Shown here one piece after another: positions 1 to 8,514 of a stretch of 64,000 bases of DNA. The first letter of the stretch is position 1, and the number at the start of each line of letters is the position of its first letter. The position numbers and the translations under genes are program-made. The DNA is from Candidatus Nanopelagicaceae bacterium. GTDB taxonomy: Bacteria; Actinomycetota; Actinomycetes; Nanopelagicales; Nanopelagicaceae. The notes below the pieces were generated by a model that had not been told where the DNA came from, ran no database searches, and was given only the letters and a program-made list of their open reading frames with translations. The stretch is taken from assembly GCA_018883345.1 (NCBI GenBank), contig VEQG01000002.1, positions 1 to 64,000 on the forward strand, read 5' to 3'.

Positions 1-76
1 TGAGATTCTTAATGATTTAGGAATTAATGCGCAGACTATTGCGGCACGGATGCAACACCTGGTTCGTGGAATCTAG
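1..76 (+). CDS. dxs: C-terminal end of 1-deoxy-D-xylulose-5-phosphate synthase (partial)
   Basis: The frame opening at base 2 gives 24 residues ending in a TAG stop at 74-76. The visible tail (EILNDLGINAQTIAAR and then about eight more residues) resembles the C-terminus of actinobacterial Dxs, which typically reads EIL.DLGLTAQ.IAR. Dxs makes the first intermediate of the MEP isoprenoid pathway from pyruvate and glyceraldehyde 3-phosphate. Context supports this: RNase D and DUF3000 genes, which neighbour dxs in mycobacteria and streptomycetes, lie a few kilobases away. The last 41 bases overlap the convergent fadJ-like gene. Only the extreme tail is present, so the call rests on short similarity from memory plus synteny. 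Confidence 0.65.
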   Translation, partial: EILNDLGINAQTIAARMQHLVRGI

Positions 77-2117
77 GGTTTGCATACCCTGCACGATCCA
101 AGTACGGCAAAATTCCACCAAGCATTAGCGGCCAACCTGCGCCTAACATCATCGCTAAATCAATATCGGTAGCGCTTGATACACCCTCATCAATCATCAT
201 TCGAGCCTCTTCGGCAAGTGCTTTTAGTGCACGATCGCGAACTTGCTCGGATGTTGATGGATTTGAACCTTTCTCCATAAGTGCAATTGCATCTGGATTA
301 GGAGTGCGCTTGCCATCAGCATCTTTGATGTAGATAGTGCGAACATTCTTCTCAACTAGTCGCTTGATAGTAGGAGAGATGCGATAACGAGGACCTAAGT
401 TGTTGTGAAGTGTTTCTGAGACATGCAGAGCAACTCCTGGACCAACTAAATCGAATAATTCAAATGGCGTCATTGGGAAGCCAATTTCGCGCAGTGCATT
501 ATCTGCAACATCGTATGGTGTGCCTTCATCCATGGCATCGGTGATTTCACCCATAAAACGAGTAAGCAGGCGATTAACAATAAAACCAGGGGCATCTTTT
601 GCAATCACCATAGTTTTCTTTAGCTCTTTACCGATAGCTAAAGCTGTTGCCGTGGTCTCATCATCAGTAGCGGGAGTGCGCGCAATTTCAAGTAACGGCA
701 TGACTGCAACTGGATTAAAGAAATGGAAACCAACAACACGATTTGGATGCTGCAATCCAGCCGACATTTTCTCAACTGAAAGGGAAGAGGTATTAGTTGC
801 AAGTACGCACTCAGGAGAGATGTACTTTTCTAACTCTTTAAAGAGATCATTTTTCAGTTGTAACTCTTCAAAGACTGCTTCAATAATAAAGTCGCAACCT
901 GCGTAATCGCTCTTTTCGGTGGTGCCAATGATTAGAGCTGATAAACGATTAGCGCTCTCTTGGCTCATGCGCTTCTTCTCAACTAATTTTGCCAGCTCTG
1001 CTTTGATGTAAGCGACGCCTTTATCAACGCGTGCTTGATCTAGATCGCTAATCACAATTGGACACTTCAAATTGCGAACCAATAGCAGCGCCAATTGCGA
1101 TGCCATCAAACCAGCGCCAACTACGCCAACTTTGCTTACCTTTCGGGCCAGATTAGCTTTTGGTGCGCCAGCTACTTTCTTGCGCCCCTTTTGAATTAAG
1201 TTAAAGGCATATAAAGAGGCGCGGAATTCATCGCCCATCATAAGTTCGACCATGCGATCAACTTCTTTAGCAAGACCTTGTTCGATGGTGTTGCTCTTGG
1301 AATCAGCAATTAATTCAAGGGCGTATTCAGCATTCTTAACGGTAGCGCCGTTATATTTCTTAGTAATTGCCGCGCGACCTGCTGCTAAAGCAGAATCCCA
1401 ATCTGGATCATTTGAATGATCCTTGCGATCAATTTTCTTCTTGCCAGTTACGACATCTGCAACAAATTGCACGCTTCGTTCAAGGAAATCTACTGGTGCA
1501 TAAAGTTCATCGGCGATGCCAAGTTCTAGAGCCTCTTTGGCTTTTAACATCGTGTTGTTATTCAGTGCATTTTGCATAATAACTTTTACAGCATTGGTTG
1601 GCCCAATCATCTTTGGCAAGATGGTGACGCCAGACCAACCTGGAAGTAGCCCAATAAATACTTCGGGTAGCCCAATAAATGCAGTAGCGGCGATAGTTCG
1701 ATATTGGCAGGAGAGCGCTAGCTCAGTTCCGCCACCGAGTGCTAAACCATTAACAAAGCAGAAAGTTGGAATTTTAGAGGTGCGAAGTTTGGCGTACGCA
1801 TCATGGCCATATTTAATAATTGTTGCGGCATCTTCTTTGCTAGTTAGCGCACTAATACCTGATAGATCTGCGCCAGCTGCCAAGATAAATGGCTTACCAG
1901 TAACTGCAATCGCAGTTGGATTCATCGCTAGCGCTTGATCAATTGCGCCATTGATATTGCGCATTGATTGCGGTCCAAGAGTGGTTGGACGGGTGTGATC
2001 TAATCCGTTATCAATTGTGATTAGCGCCAGTTTCCCAGTTGCGCCGAAAGCAGCTAAATCTACTTCGCGAATTAGCGCATTGGTTACGACTTCATCTGCG
2101 TAAATTACATCGCTCAT
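36..2117 (-). CDS. fadJ: Bifunctional enoyl-CoA hydratase / 3-hydroxyacyl-CoA dehydrogenase (beta-oxidation alpha subunit)
   Basis: This 693-residue protein catalyses two steps of fatty acid beta-oxidation: hydration of trans-2-enoyl-CoA and NAD-dependent oxidation of the 3-hydroxyacyl-CoA. The N-terminal crotonase domain (about 25-215) has the GGGTELALS oxyanion-hole segment with Glu132 and a second Glu at LPEVFIG (about 152), the usual catalytic pair. A Rossmann motif VGVVGAGLMAS begins near 330, followed by the NTSSLS and HPNRVVGFHFFNPV segments of 3-hydroxyacyl-CoA dehydrogenases and a C-terminal dimer domain. Its start codon overlaps the stop of the thiolase gene by one base, so the two are translationally coupled. 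The 3' end overlaps the putative dxs tail convergently. Actinobacterial FadB-type annotation is equally possible. Confidence 0.93.
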   Translation of the reverse strand: MSDVIYADEVVTNALIREVDLAAFGATGKLALITIDNGLDHTRPTTLGPQSMRNINGAIDQALAMNPTAIAVTGKPFILAAGADLSGISALTSKEDAATIIKYGHDAYAKLRTSKIPTFCFVNGLALGGGTELALSCQYRTIAATAFIGLPEVFIGLLPGWSGVTILPKMIGPTNAVKVIMQNALNNNTMLKAKEALELGIADELYAPVDFLERSVQFVADVVTGKKKIDRKDHSNDPDWDSALAAGRAAITKKYNGATVKNAEYALELIADSKSNTIEQGLAKEVDRMVELMMGDEFRASLYAFNLIQKGRKKVAGAPKANLARKVSKVGVVGAGLMASQLALLLVRNLKCPIVISDLDQARVDKGVAYIKAELAKLVEKKRMSQESANRLSALIIGTTEKSDYAGCDFIIEAVFEELQLKNDLFKELEKYISPECVLATNTSSLSVEKMSAGLQHPNRVVGFHFFNPVAVMPLLEIARTPATDDETTATALAIGKELKKTMVIAKDAPGFIVNRLLTRFMGEITDAMDEGTPYDVADNALREIGFPMTPFELFDLVGPGVALHVSETLHNNLGPRYRISPTIKRLVEKNVRTIYIKDADGKRTPNPDAIALMEKGSNPSTSEQVRDRALKALAEEARMMIDEGVSSATDIDLAMMLGAGWPLMLGGILPYLDRAGYANPRFHEPGVASVPQ

Positions 2118-3301
2118 TATTTGCCACTTCCATTGAAATTAGGGTTTTCCCAAACAACAGTGCCGCCCATGCCAAGACCAATACACATAGTGGTGATGCC
2201 GTATCGAATAGCTGGATTCTCTTCGAAAGTACGCGCCAAATTAAGCATTAAGCGGATACCGCTAGAGGCAAGGGGATGGCCAACTGCAATTGCGCCACCT
2301 ACCGGATTTACCCGAGGATCATTTTCAGAGATTCCAAAATGATCTAGAAATGCCAGCACTTGCACTGCAAATGCTTCATTAATTTCAAATGCGCCAATAT
2401 CTTCAATCTTTAAATTAGCTTGCTTTAACGCTTTTATTGTTGAAGGCACTGGGCCATAACCCATAATTTCTGGCTCAACACCGGCAAAGGCAAAGGTAAC
2501 TAAACGCATCTTTGGTTTTAGTCCTGCTGCAATTGCCGCGCTTTCATCTGCAAGTAGCGCAGCGGTTGCGCCATCATTTAATCCAGATGAATTACCAGCA
2601 GTTACTCGACCACCTGGACGAAATGGAGTCTTTAAACTTGCGAGCGCTTCCATGGTGGTACCTGGACGCGGTGGTTCATCAACAGTTGCAATAGTCCAAC
2701 CAAGTTCAGGAGTACGCGCTGCGGTTGGAATTAAATCTTTTTGAATTCGACCTGATGCATATGCAGCTGCAGTCTTATCTTGGCTACCAACTGCGTATCG
2801 ATCTGCACGCTCTTTAGTAATTGCCGGAAATTTGTCATGCAATCTCTCTGCGGTAGCGCCCATTGACATTGCATCTGGATCAACCATCTTCTCTGCAATA
2901 AATCGTGGATTTGGATCCATCAAAGAACCGATTGGGTGATTGCCCATATGTTCAACGCCACCAGCAATTGCAAACTTTGCAGTTCCCATATTGATGGCAC
3001 CTGCAAGTGTGGTTACAGATGTCATCGCACCTGCGCACCAACGATCTACTGAATAACCTGGCACGGTATTTGGAATTCCAGCTAATAGCGAAGCGCTACG
3101 ACCAAGGTTCATGCCTTGATCACCAGTTTGAGTTGCCGCAGCAATCGCGACATCATCGATATCAGCTGGATTTAATTGCGGGTTACGTTCTAATAAACCG
3201 CGAATTGCGCGAATTACTAAATCGTCAGCGCGAGTTCCGTTATAAAGGGAACCGGCTTTACCAAAAGGGGTACGAACTGCATCTACTAATACAACAGGCA
3301 T
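2117..3301 (-). CDS. fadA: Acetyl-CoA C-acyltransferase (3-ketoacyl-CoA thiolase)
   Basis: This 394-residue thiolase is the standard length. It cleaves 3-ketoacyl-CoA to acetyl-CoA and a shortened acyl-CoA, the last step of beta-oxidation. The nucleophilic cysteine is visible at position 89 (SVDRWCAGAMTS). The catalytic histidine lies in GGAIAVGHPLASSG near 350 and the second cysteine in TMCIGLGMGG near 380. The NEAFAV motif is also present. It is the first gene of a two-gene operon with the fadJ-like gene, with a one-base overlap, so the pair should form the trifunctional beta-oxidation complex. The degradative role is inferred from the partner; biosynthetic thiolases share the fold. Confidence 0.94.
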   Translation of the reverse strand: MPVVLVDAVRTPFGKAGSLYNGTRADDLVIRAIRGLLERNPQLNPADIDDVAIAAATQTGDQGMNLGRSASLLAGIPNTVPGYSVDRWCAGAMTSVTTLAGAINMGTAKFAIAGGVEHMGNHPIGSLMDPNPRFIAEKMVDPDAMSMGATAERLHDKFPAITKERADRYAVGSQDKTAAAYASGRIQKDLIPTAARTPELGWTIATVDEPPRPGTTMEALASLKTPFRPGGRVTAGNSSGLNDGATAALLADESAAIAAGLKPKMRLVTFAFAGVEPEIMGYGPVPSTIKALKQANLKIEDIGAFEINEAFAVQVLAFLDHFGISENDPRVNPVGGAIAVGHPLASSGIRLMLNLARTFEENPAIRYGITTMCIGLGMGGTVVWENPNFNGSGK

Positions 3302-3345
3302 ACCGACAGGTTACCCGCGAGTAGAGAATTTGGCTATTAGGCCGA

Positions 3346-4074
3346 TTAAGCCTGCACTTCGCTCTTTGGACGGCTCTTTTGAACTAGGTCGCGGATAAAT
3401 GGCGGCATAGTTACAAGCACGTAGAAGAGCGCAGTTAAGCGACCTGCAGAACCTTCTGGGAAGAGGCCAACTTCTGATAGCTCATGTAGTGAGTAATCAA
3501 GCACGTTACCTGCAACCAAGATCAGCGCAATACCTGAGACTGCAAAGAACTTCGCAAGATTAAATCGAATTGCACCGCGATAGATTCCATAGCCAAGGCC
3601 AATTGCGGTAATTAGTCCGAGTACTAGGCCAACGGTGCCGGTAAAGGCATCGGTGCCTGAGCGGAAAGTGGTGTATAAAAATAGAGAGGTCTCAAGGCCT
3701 TCACGAATAACAGCGACGAATGCTGCGATAGCTAAACCACTTGCGCTAAGTGCGCTTGAAGCGCGTTCTTCTAGCTCCTTGCGGATTGATTTAGAGGCGG
3801 ACTTCATCCAGAAGATCATCCAGGTAACCAGACCAACCGCTGCTAAGCCTGTTAGGCCAGCGAAGAGCTCTTCTTGCTCGTCGGTAAGGGTTGCGCTGGT
3901 GAAGGAGAGGATGGCGCCAAAGGCTAGTGATAGTACGACTGCTAAACCAGTGCCAATCCAGATCGAACGAGCTTGGTGGCCGCGACCGCTTTTAACTAGA
4001 TAGGCCATCAAAATGCCGATAATTAGGCTCGCTTCTAGGCCCTCACGAAGCGCGATCACAAAGGTATTTAGCAT
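3346..4074 (-). CDS. FTR1 family high-affinity iron permease
   Basis: This 242-residue integral membrane protein belongs to the FTR1/EfeU family, which imports ferric iron. Both signature REXXE iron-binding motifs are present: REGLE at 10-14 in the first helix and REGLE at 124-128. About seven hydrophobic segments can be traced. No EfeO or EfeB (cupredoxin or peroxidase partner) gene is adjacent, so it is an orphan permease here; partners may lie elsewhere. The gene appears leaderless: a TAGAGT box sits 7 bases before the ATG, with a TTGCGT -35 box 17 bp further upstream, and that -35 is buried in a perfect palindrome. Iron-dependent repression is a natural inference but is not shown. Confidence 0.88.
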   Translation of the reverse strand: MLNTFVIALREGLEASLIIGILMAYLVKSGRGHQARSIWIGTGLAVVLSLAFGAILSFTSATLTDEQEELFAGLTGLAAVGLVTWMIFWMKSASKSIRKELEERASSALSASGLAIAAFVAVIREGLETSLFLYTTFRSGTDAFTGTVGLVLGLITAIGLGYGIYRGAIRFNLAKFFAVSGIALILVAGNVLDYSLHELSEVGLFPEGSAGRLTALFYVLVTMPPFIRDLVQKSRPKSEVQA

Positions 4075-4100
4075 GGGCCAAACTCTATATCGCCCTTTTC

Positions 4101-4128
4101 AATTACGCAACTTTTTCGTTGCGTAATT
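4101..4128 (-). promoter_or_regulatory. Perfect 11-bp inverted repeat overlapping the -35 box of the FTR1 gene
   Basis: The arms AATTACGCAAC and GTTGCGTAATT are perfectly complementary and separated by 6 bases. On the minus strand the sequence TTGCGT (4105-4110) is 17 bp upstream of TAGAGT (4082-4087), which in turn is 7 bases before the FTR1 ATG. The palindrome therefore covers the predicted -35 element and is well placed to be a repressor operator. It does not look like the classical Fur or DtxR/IdeR consensus. It could alternatively form an RNA hairpin after the upstream RNase D gene, but no T-run follows either arm. Confidence 0.6.
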
Positions 4129-4147
4129 CGTCACTCTCCAGGCAGGG

Positions 4148-5428
4148 CTATTTGCTGCCTTCCGCGCTCGCAGATTCAGCGCCTGGATCAGATACCGGCT
4201 CCGGAACTGGTTCGGACTGGGTCAGCGCATGGGCCAATAACGGTGCCACCTGTTCAATCTGCCAATTTCTGGCGCCAAGTTTGGAAAGTTTCTCAATTAC
4301 AAGATTAAGTTCAGGGCGAGTCTGATCCCAACAAACTCTTCTTACGAATTCTGGTGTAATTAAATTTTCTGCCGGCATATTTAGTTCCAGCGCTCGCTGA
4401 TTAACGGCTTCACGTGCATGCGTAAGTGGGGCATAGCGTTCTGGAAATTTATCTCGCCATTGCTTAATAGGTGGCATGCCATCACCACTTAAACGCATCT
4501 GAGGCAATTCGGCGCTCTGTGCTTTGGTGATTGCATCAATCCAAACATTTACATTTTCCATCCAACGAGGTCGCAAGCCAATTGGTTTTAAAGTTTTTTG
4601 AAATGTCTTAGTAGTAATTGGAGAGTGCACTGCTAACTCTGTAATTGCATTATCTGAAAGTAAACGACCTGGAGCTACATCTGCTTTTGAAGCGATTGCA
4701 TCTCTGGCAAGCCAAAGCTCTCTTACCACCGCTAAGTGTTCACGTTTTCTAATCTTATGCATACCAGAAGTTCGCCGCCATGGATCTTCTCTTGGGGCAG
4801 CAGGTGGTGCATTTAGGATGCTCTGAAATTCAGAGAGTGCCCATTCTAATTTTCCGTTATCTGCCAAGAGCCTTGCAATATGTTCGCGAATTTCAATCAA
4901 TAATTCCACATCGAGCGCTGCGTAATTGATCCACTCTTTATTCAATGGACGTTGGGACCAGTCGACTGCAGAGTGTTCTTTAGCAAGTGATAATTGAAAG
5001 AAGTGCTCAACTAACGCGCCAAGTCCAACTCTTGGTAATCCAGCAAGTCTGGCACCCAATTCAGTATCAAATAGTTTTAAGGGATTTAAGCCCCATTCGC
5101 GCAGACATGGCAGATCCTGAGTTGAGGCGTGAAGGATTACCTCATCGCTTTGAATTACTTTGTTTAACTCTGCGATAAGCGGCGAATTAGATTGCGAAAA
5201 AGGAATTGGGTCGATTAAGAAGATCTCAGAATTTCGCTTGATCTGAATCAAATAGGCGCGGGCTGAGTATCGATATCCGCTTGCCCTCTCAGCATCGACT
5301 GCGATGGGACCACTTCCGGCAGCCAACTTTTCGATAGCGCTTTTCAGGGCTGCATCGCTTTCGATAATTTCTGGAACGCCACCTGCTGGGGAGAGCAGCG
5401 GTGTTATTACTGCCTCCGCCTCACTCAT
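4148..5428 (-). CDS. rnd: Ribonuclease D family 3'-5' exonuclease with HRDC domain
   Basis: This 426-residue protein is an RNase D-type exoribonuclease, a family that trims 3' ends of tRNA and other structured RNAs. The DEDD catalytic residues can be seen: VDAERASG (Asp45, Glu47), HASTQDLPCL (Asp near 105) and YAALDVELL (Tyr and Asp near 170). An HRDC nucleic-acid-binding domain follows (about 220-290), starting near KIRKREHLAVVRELW. The C-terminal tail is rich in acidic residues and Pro. Its start codon overlaps the stop of the DUF3000 gene by 4 bases. The same DUF3000-RNase D-dxs neighbourhood is known from mycobacteria, which strengthens the call. Confidence 0.9.
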   Translation of the reverse strand: MSEAEAVITPLLSPAGGVPEIIESDAALKSAIEKLAAGSGPIAVDAERASGYRYSARAYLIQIKRNSEIFLIDPIPFSQSNSPLIAELNKVIQSDEVILHASTQDLPCLREWGLNPLKLFDTELGARLAGLPRVGLGALVEHFFQLSLAKEHSAVDWSQRPLNKEWINYAALDVELLIEIREHIARLLADNGKLEWALSEFQSILNAPPAAPREDPWRRTSGMHKIRKREHLAVVRELWLARDAIASKADVAPGRLLSDNAITELAVHSPITTKTFQKTLKPIGLRPRWMENVNVWIDAITKAQSAELPQMRLSGDGMPPIKQWRDKFPERYAPLTHAREAVNQRALELNMPAENLITPEFVRRVCWDQTRPELNLVIEKLSKLGARNWQIEQVAPLLAHALTQSEPVPEPVSDPGAESASAEGSK

Positions 5429-5991
5429 CTTCTAAAACTTGCAACTCCCTCTGGGATTGGTTGTAGATATGAAATCTCCGCCAGAAGATTGCACCAAGCT
5501 TCCAAATGTCCAACCAGATCTTCAGGATTTGAAACTATTGGACTCCAGGATGCTCTAATTTCAATTTCGCCACCATCGGATGCGGTAGAGAGTTTTCCAA
5601 ATGAATGGCTAATCGCTCTAGTGACGGTGCCACTAGGTGCTGCATATTGGCAACCATTCTCTTCTAAGGCTTTCATCAACCAAGTCCAACCATGCTCTGG
5701 CAGTGATGGATCTTCAGCTTCAGTGGTTTCTAAATCTGCATTTAAGAAAGTGACGCAACGGAATTCACCTTCCCAAGTATCTTGACCACCTGGTTCGTGC
5801 AAAATTACAAAACGACCATTAGCTAATTCGGCTTCAGCATCACCAATTAGACCATTTGAAACATCTGCACTTAGCGCATATGCAAACTTCGCTAATTTTT
5901 GAGGAGCTGGGATTTCATCTAAAGTGATTTCAACGCGTGGTTTGAAATTCGAGAGAAGGGCAATAGCTCGTTTAAATTGCTCTTCATTCAT
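5425..5991 (-). CDS. DUF3000 domain-containing protein
   Basis: This 188-residue soluble protein of unknown function matches the actinobacterial DUF3000 family. It has the N-terminal F.RA...L segment, an internal HEPGGQDTWEGEFRCV stretch and a PLPEHGW-like motif (PSLPEHGWTWL). No signal peptide or membrane segment is visible. It is the first gene of a two-gene operon with the RNase D gene (ATGA-type 4-base overlap). The conserved pairing with RNase D in actinobacteria hints at a role in RNA metabolism, but that is inference only. Confidence 0.82.
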   Translation of the reverse strand: MNEEQFKRAIALLSNFKPRVEITLDEIPAPQKLAKFAYALSADVSNGLIGDAEAELANGRFVILHEPGGQDTWEGEFRCVTFLNADLETTEAEDPSLPEHGWTWLMKALEENGCQYAAPSGTVTRAISHSFGKLSTASDGGEIEIRASWSPIVSNPEDLVGHLEAWCNLLAEISYLQPIPEGVASFRR

Positions 5992-6037
5992 GCCTTAATT
6001 TTCTCAAACCAAAGGGGAAAATTAGGGATATATGAGA

Positions 6038-6049
6038 TAAGTTCTCCGC
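6038..6049 (+). promoter_or_regulatory. -10 box of a leaderless promoter (EamA transporter)
   Basis: TAAGTT (6038-6043) is followed by exactly 6 bases and then the ATG at 6050, with no Shine-Dalgarno sequence. An overlapping alternative hexamer GATAAG is also present. Confidence 0.45.
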
Positions 6050-6877
6050 ATGGCGAGCCTATTAGCATTGTTATCTGCGGCTCTTTGGGGTTCTTCGGAT
6101 TTTGAAGGTGGCCGAATCTCTAAACGTTATCCAGCAATTAGCGTTTTAGGTGCCACCCAATTAATTAGCTTGGTATTTGGCCTTGCCTTAACAATTGCAG
6201 TTGGTGAAACTGAAGTTACCCCGAAAATTTTTCTTGCGGGTGCGGCAGCTGGATTATTTGGATATATCGGTTTGATCTGTCTTTATGCTGGGTTATCCAC
6301 TGGACGCATGGGTGTGGTCTCACCAATTAGTTCATTGTCAGTTTTAATTCCGATGACGGTGGCATTAATCGGCGGAGAGACAATGAGCACATTAACTGCA
6401 ATTGGATGTGCCTTAGCAATTATCGGTGGATTCTTAACAAGTGGTCCAGAATTTTCTCAAGGCGTCTCAATAAAACCATTATTACTTGCAACCGGAGCGG
6501 CGCTTGGATTTGGTAGCGCGCTTACATTTATGGCAATCGGGGCAGCCGAAGCGCCGATTCTGACTATGGTCTGCATGAGAATCGCTACTGCATTTGTAAC
6601 TATTGCAATTGCAATTCGCAAAAAGGGTTTTGGCGGACTTGGTCGAAAGAATTTGCCTTCATTAATTTTCATTGGCATCGCTGACTTTGCAGCAAATGCC
6701 GCATTAGGTCTGGCTGTAAATATTGGCCCAGTGGCAATTAGCATGGTGCTCGGCGCTTTATATCCGGTATTTACAGTTTTACTTGCATTCTTTATTTTGC
6801 ACGAACGGTTACATAAAGCTCAATATATCGGTGGCATTGCAGCTGTAATTGGCGTTGCTTTAATTAGCGCTTTTTAG
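6050..6877 (+). CDS. EamA/DMT superfamily transporter
   Basis: This 275-residue protein has about ten hydrophobic helices arranged as two EamA repeats (about 1-128 and 140-275), as in drug/metabolite transporters. N-terminal LLALLSAALWGSSDF and C-terminal LGALYPVFTVLLAFFILHERL are typical of each half, the latter with the conserved P..T.l....l.E motif. Substrate cannot be told from sequence; family members export amino acids, metabolites or drugs. It lacks an SD and is probably leaderless. Its 3' end overlaps the convergent reductase gene by 14 bases. Confidence 0.88.
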   Translation: MASLLALLSAALWGSSDFEGGRISKRYPAISVLGATQLISLVFGLALTIAVGETEVTPKIFLAGAAAGLFGYIGLICLYAGLSTGRMGVVSPISSLSVLIPMTVALIGGETMSTLTAIGCALAIIGGFLTSGPEFSQGVSIKPLLLATGAALGFGSALTFMAIGAAEAPILTMVCMRIATAFVTIAIAIRKKGFGGLGRKNLPSLIFIGIADFAANAALGLAVNIGPVAISMVLGALYPVFTVLLAFFILHERLHKAQYIGGIAAVIGVALISAF

Positions 6878-7358
6878 CAGTCACAAAACGAGTATCTTCG
6901 ACTTGCTTATCTTCAGTAATTTCAAAACCACGAAGCGCCTCATTTAGGTCAATTAGGTGCTCGCCGCCGGTGATTGGGGTAATTGAGATTTCTAATTGAT
7001 CCACTAGTCCAGCTTTTAAATATTCAAGTAATAATGACGGACCAGCCTCAATCAAAATATCTGGACCAAATTCGCGTTTGGCTTTCGTTAGCGCTTCTTC
7101 GGGATCAAGATTCCACCAAACTGCATTTGGATTCGTGAGTAACACATTTGATTTATGTCTTGAAATAACTACCAATGGGCATGGCGTAATTGCATATCGC
7201 TCAGCGCGAGCAGTATTTCCGCCGATAATGATGCAATCAAATTCTCTACGACGCTTTAAGAATCGCTCACGATCGGTATTAGTGGAAACTCCTGCCGAGG
7301 AGCCATCTTTAGAGGTAGAACCGTCTTGACCCATTACCAATGTGGCGACTGTGTGCAC
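6864..7358 (-). CDS. RibD C-terminal-like / dihydrofolate reductase-like family protein
   Basis: This short NADPH-dependent reductase-like protein is about 164 residues from the GTG chosen here. The N-terminal VATLVMGQDGST matches the S.DG motif of RibD_C/DHFR-like reductases. FDCIIIGGNTARAERYAIT and ILIEAGPSLLLEYLKAGLVDQLEISITPI match the later core motifs of the pyrimidine reductase fold. The isolated domain lacks the deaminase half of RibD, so a role in riboflavin synthesis is possible but unproven. The GTG at 7358 was preferred over the ATG at 7382 because the latter collides with the pimB start, while TACTAT lies 6 bases before the GTG. Confidence 0.72.
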   Translation of the reverse strand: MHTVATLVMGQDGSTSKDGSSAGVSTNTDRERFLKRRREFDCIIIGGNTARAERYAITPCPLVVISRHKSNVLLTNPNAVWWNLDPEEALTKAKREFGPDILIEAGPSLLLEYLKAGLVDQLEISITPITGGEHLIDLNEALRGFEITEDKQVEDTRFVTAKKR

Positions 7359-7364
7359 GGCGAA

Positions 7365-7374
7365 ATAGTAGGGT
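7365..7374. promoter_or_regulatory. Overlapping divergent -10 boxes for the reductase and pimB
   Basis: On the minus strand TACTAT (7365-7370) is 6 bases before the reductase GTG. On the plus strand TAGGGT (7369-7374) is 6 bases before the pimB ATG. Only 22 bases separate the two start codons, so both mRNAs are predicted to be leaderless and the promoters overlap physically. Confidence 0.5.
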
Positions 7375-7380
7375 AGAAAC

Positions 7381-8514
7381 ATGCAATCAAAGCGATTCGC
7401 GACCCTTTTTGTGACAAATGATTTCGGACCTCGTGCTGGCGGTATTGAGACATTTATTCACGGCTTGGTCGAACGACTGCCACAGGAATCGGTGATTGTT
7501 TATACCTCTCAACAAGGTGACACCACTGCTTATGATGCAAAGTGGTTAGCGGATTTTGGCGTCAAAGTAATTAGAGATAAATCAAAGATGTTACTTCCGA
7601 CGCCACGCGTGATTATGGCGGTGCGAAGTGTCATAAAAGTTGAACAACCTAAAGCTTTGGTTTTTGGGGCTGCGGCGCCGCTTGCATTGATGGGCAAATT
7701 CTTAAATGTGCCACGAAAGATTGCCATTACACATGGCCATGAAGTCTGGTGGGCAAAAGTTCCACCGTTTAATTTATTAATGCGCTTAATCGGGAATTCA
7801 GTTGATCATCTAACTTACCTTGGCGAATATACAAAGTCTCAGATCTCAAAGCCATTATCAAAGCGGGCTAAAAGTGCGATGATACAAATTGCACCAGGGA
7901 TTGATACTCAAATTTTTAAACCAGTAGATGCAAGTAAATTGAGATTAGACTTGGGTTTAGCCGAAAAAGAGGTAATTGTTTCAGTAGGTAGATTGGTGCC
8001 ACGCAAAGGTCAGGATGAATTAGTCAAAGCGTTACCTCAAGTTTTAAAGAGCCACCCCAATGCACATCTGCTATTTGTCGGAACTGGTTCTTATAAAAAA
8101 GTTTTAGATAATTTAATTGCAGATCGTTCTTTGCAAAAATACGTAACATTTACCGGTCGCGTTCAGTATGAAGATTTAACTAAATACATTTGTGTGGGGG
8201 ATATTTTTGCAATGCCATCACGCTCCAGGTTGGGCGGCCTTGAAGTCGAAGGGCTTGGAATTGTTTATCTAGAAGCTAGCGCCTGCGGACTACCGGTACT
8301 AGCGGGAGATTCCGGCGGCGCACCAGATGCGGTGGCTCCGGGCCTAACCGGGTTAATTGTGAATGGTAGAGATACCAATGAAATTTCGGCGGGTCTAATA
8401 AAGTTATTAGAAACAGACCGTAAGGCAATGGGCCAAGCAGGGCGTAAATGGGCGGTTGCGCAATGGGATTGGCAGATCTGGGCAAATAAATTTATAGAAT
8501 TAATTGGCGATTAA
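7381..8514 (+). CDS. pimB: GT4 glycosyltransferase, PimB-type phosphatidylinositol monomannoside mannosyltransferase
   Basis: This 377-residue GT-B fold enzyme closely follows the mycobacterial PimB' pattern. That enzyme adds the second mannose from GDP-mannose to phosphatidylinositol monomannoside on the cytoplasmic face of the membrane. Shared landmarks are FVTNDFGPRAGGIETF near the N-terminus, VFGAAAPLALM, ITHGHEVWW, VGRLVPRKGQDELVKALP and VEGLGIVYLEASACGLPVLAGDSGGAPDAV with the donor-binding E-x7-E. The inositol-1-phosphate synthase gene further along the window fits a PI/PIM pathway. It is probably leaderless. The tail overlaps the convergent response-regulator gene by 15 bases. Another mannosyl- or glucosyltransferase specificity cannot be excluded. 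Confidence 0.85.
   Translation: MQSKRFATLFVTNDFGPRAGGIETFIHGLVERLPQESVIVYTSQQGDTTAYDAKWLADFGVKVIRDKSKMLLPTPRVIMAVRSVIKVEQPKALVFGAAAPLALMGKFLNVPRKIAITHGHEVWWAKVPPFNLLMRLIGNSVDHLTYLGEYTKSQISKPLSKRAKSAMIQIAPGIDTQIFKPVDASKLRLDLGLAEKEVIVSVGRLVPRKGQDELVKALPQVLKSHPNAHLLFVGTGSYKKVLDNLIADRSLQKYVTFTGRVQYEDLTKYICVGDIFAMPSRSRLGGLEVEGLGIVYLEASACGLPVLAGDSGGAPDAVAPGLTGLIVNGRDTNEISAGLIKLLETDRKAMGQAGRKWAVAQWDWQIWANKFIELIGD

Noticed and set aside
4101..4128. Palindrome considered as the terminator of the RNase D gene
   Set aside because: No T-run follows the stem on either strand, while its overlap with a well-spaced -35 box favours an operator.
7081..7382. Fusion of a complete bifunctional RibD
   Set aside because: No deaminase zinc motif (HAE, PCxxxxxxxxC) is present; only the reductase-like domain exists.
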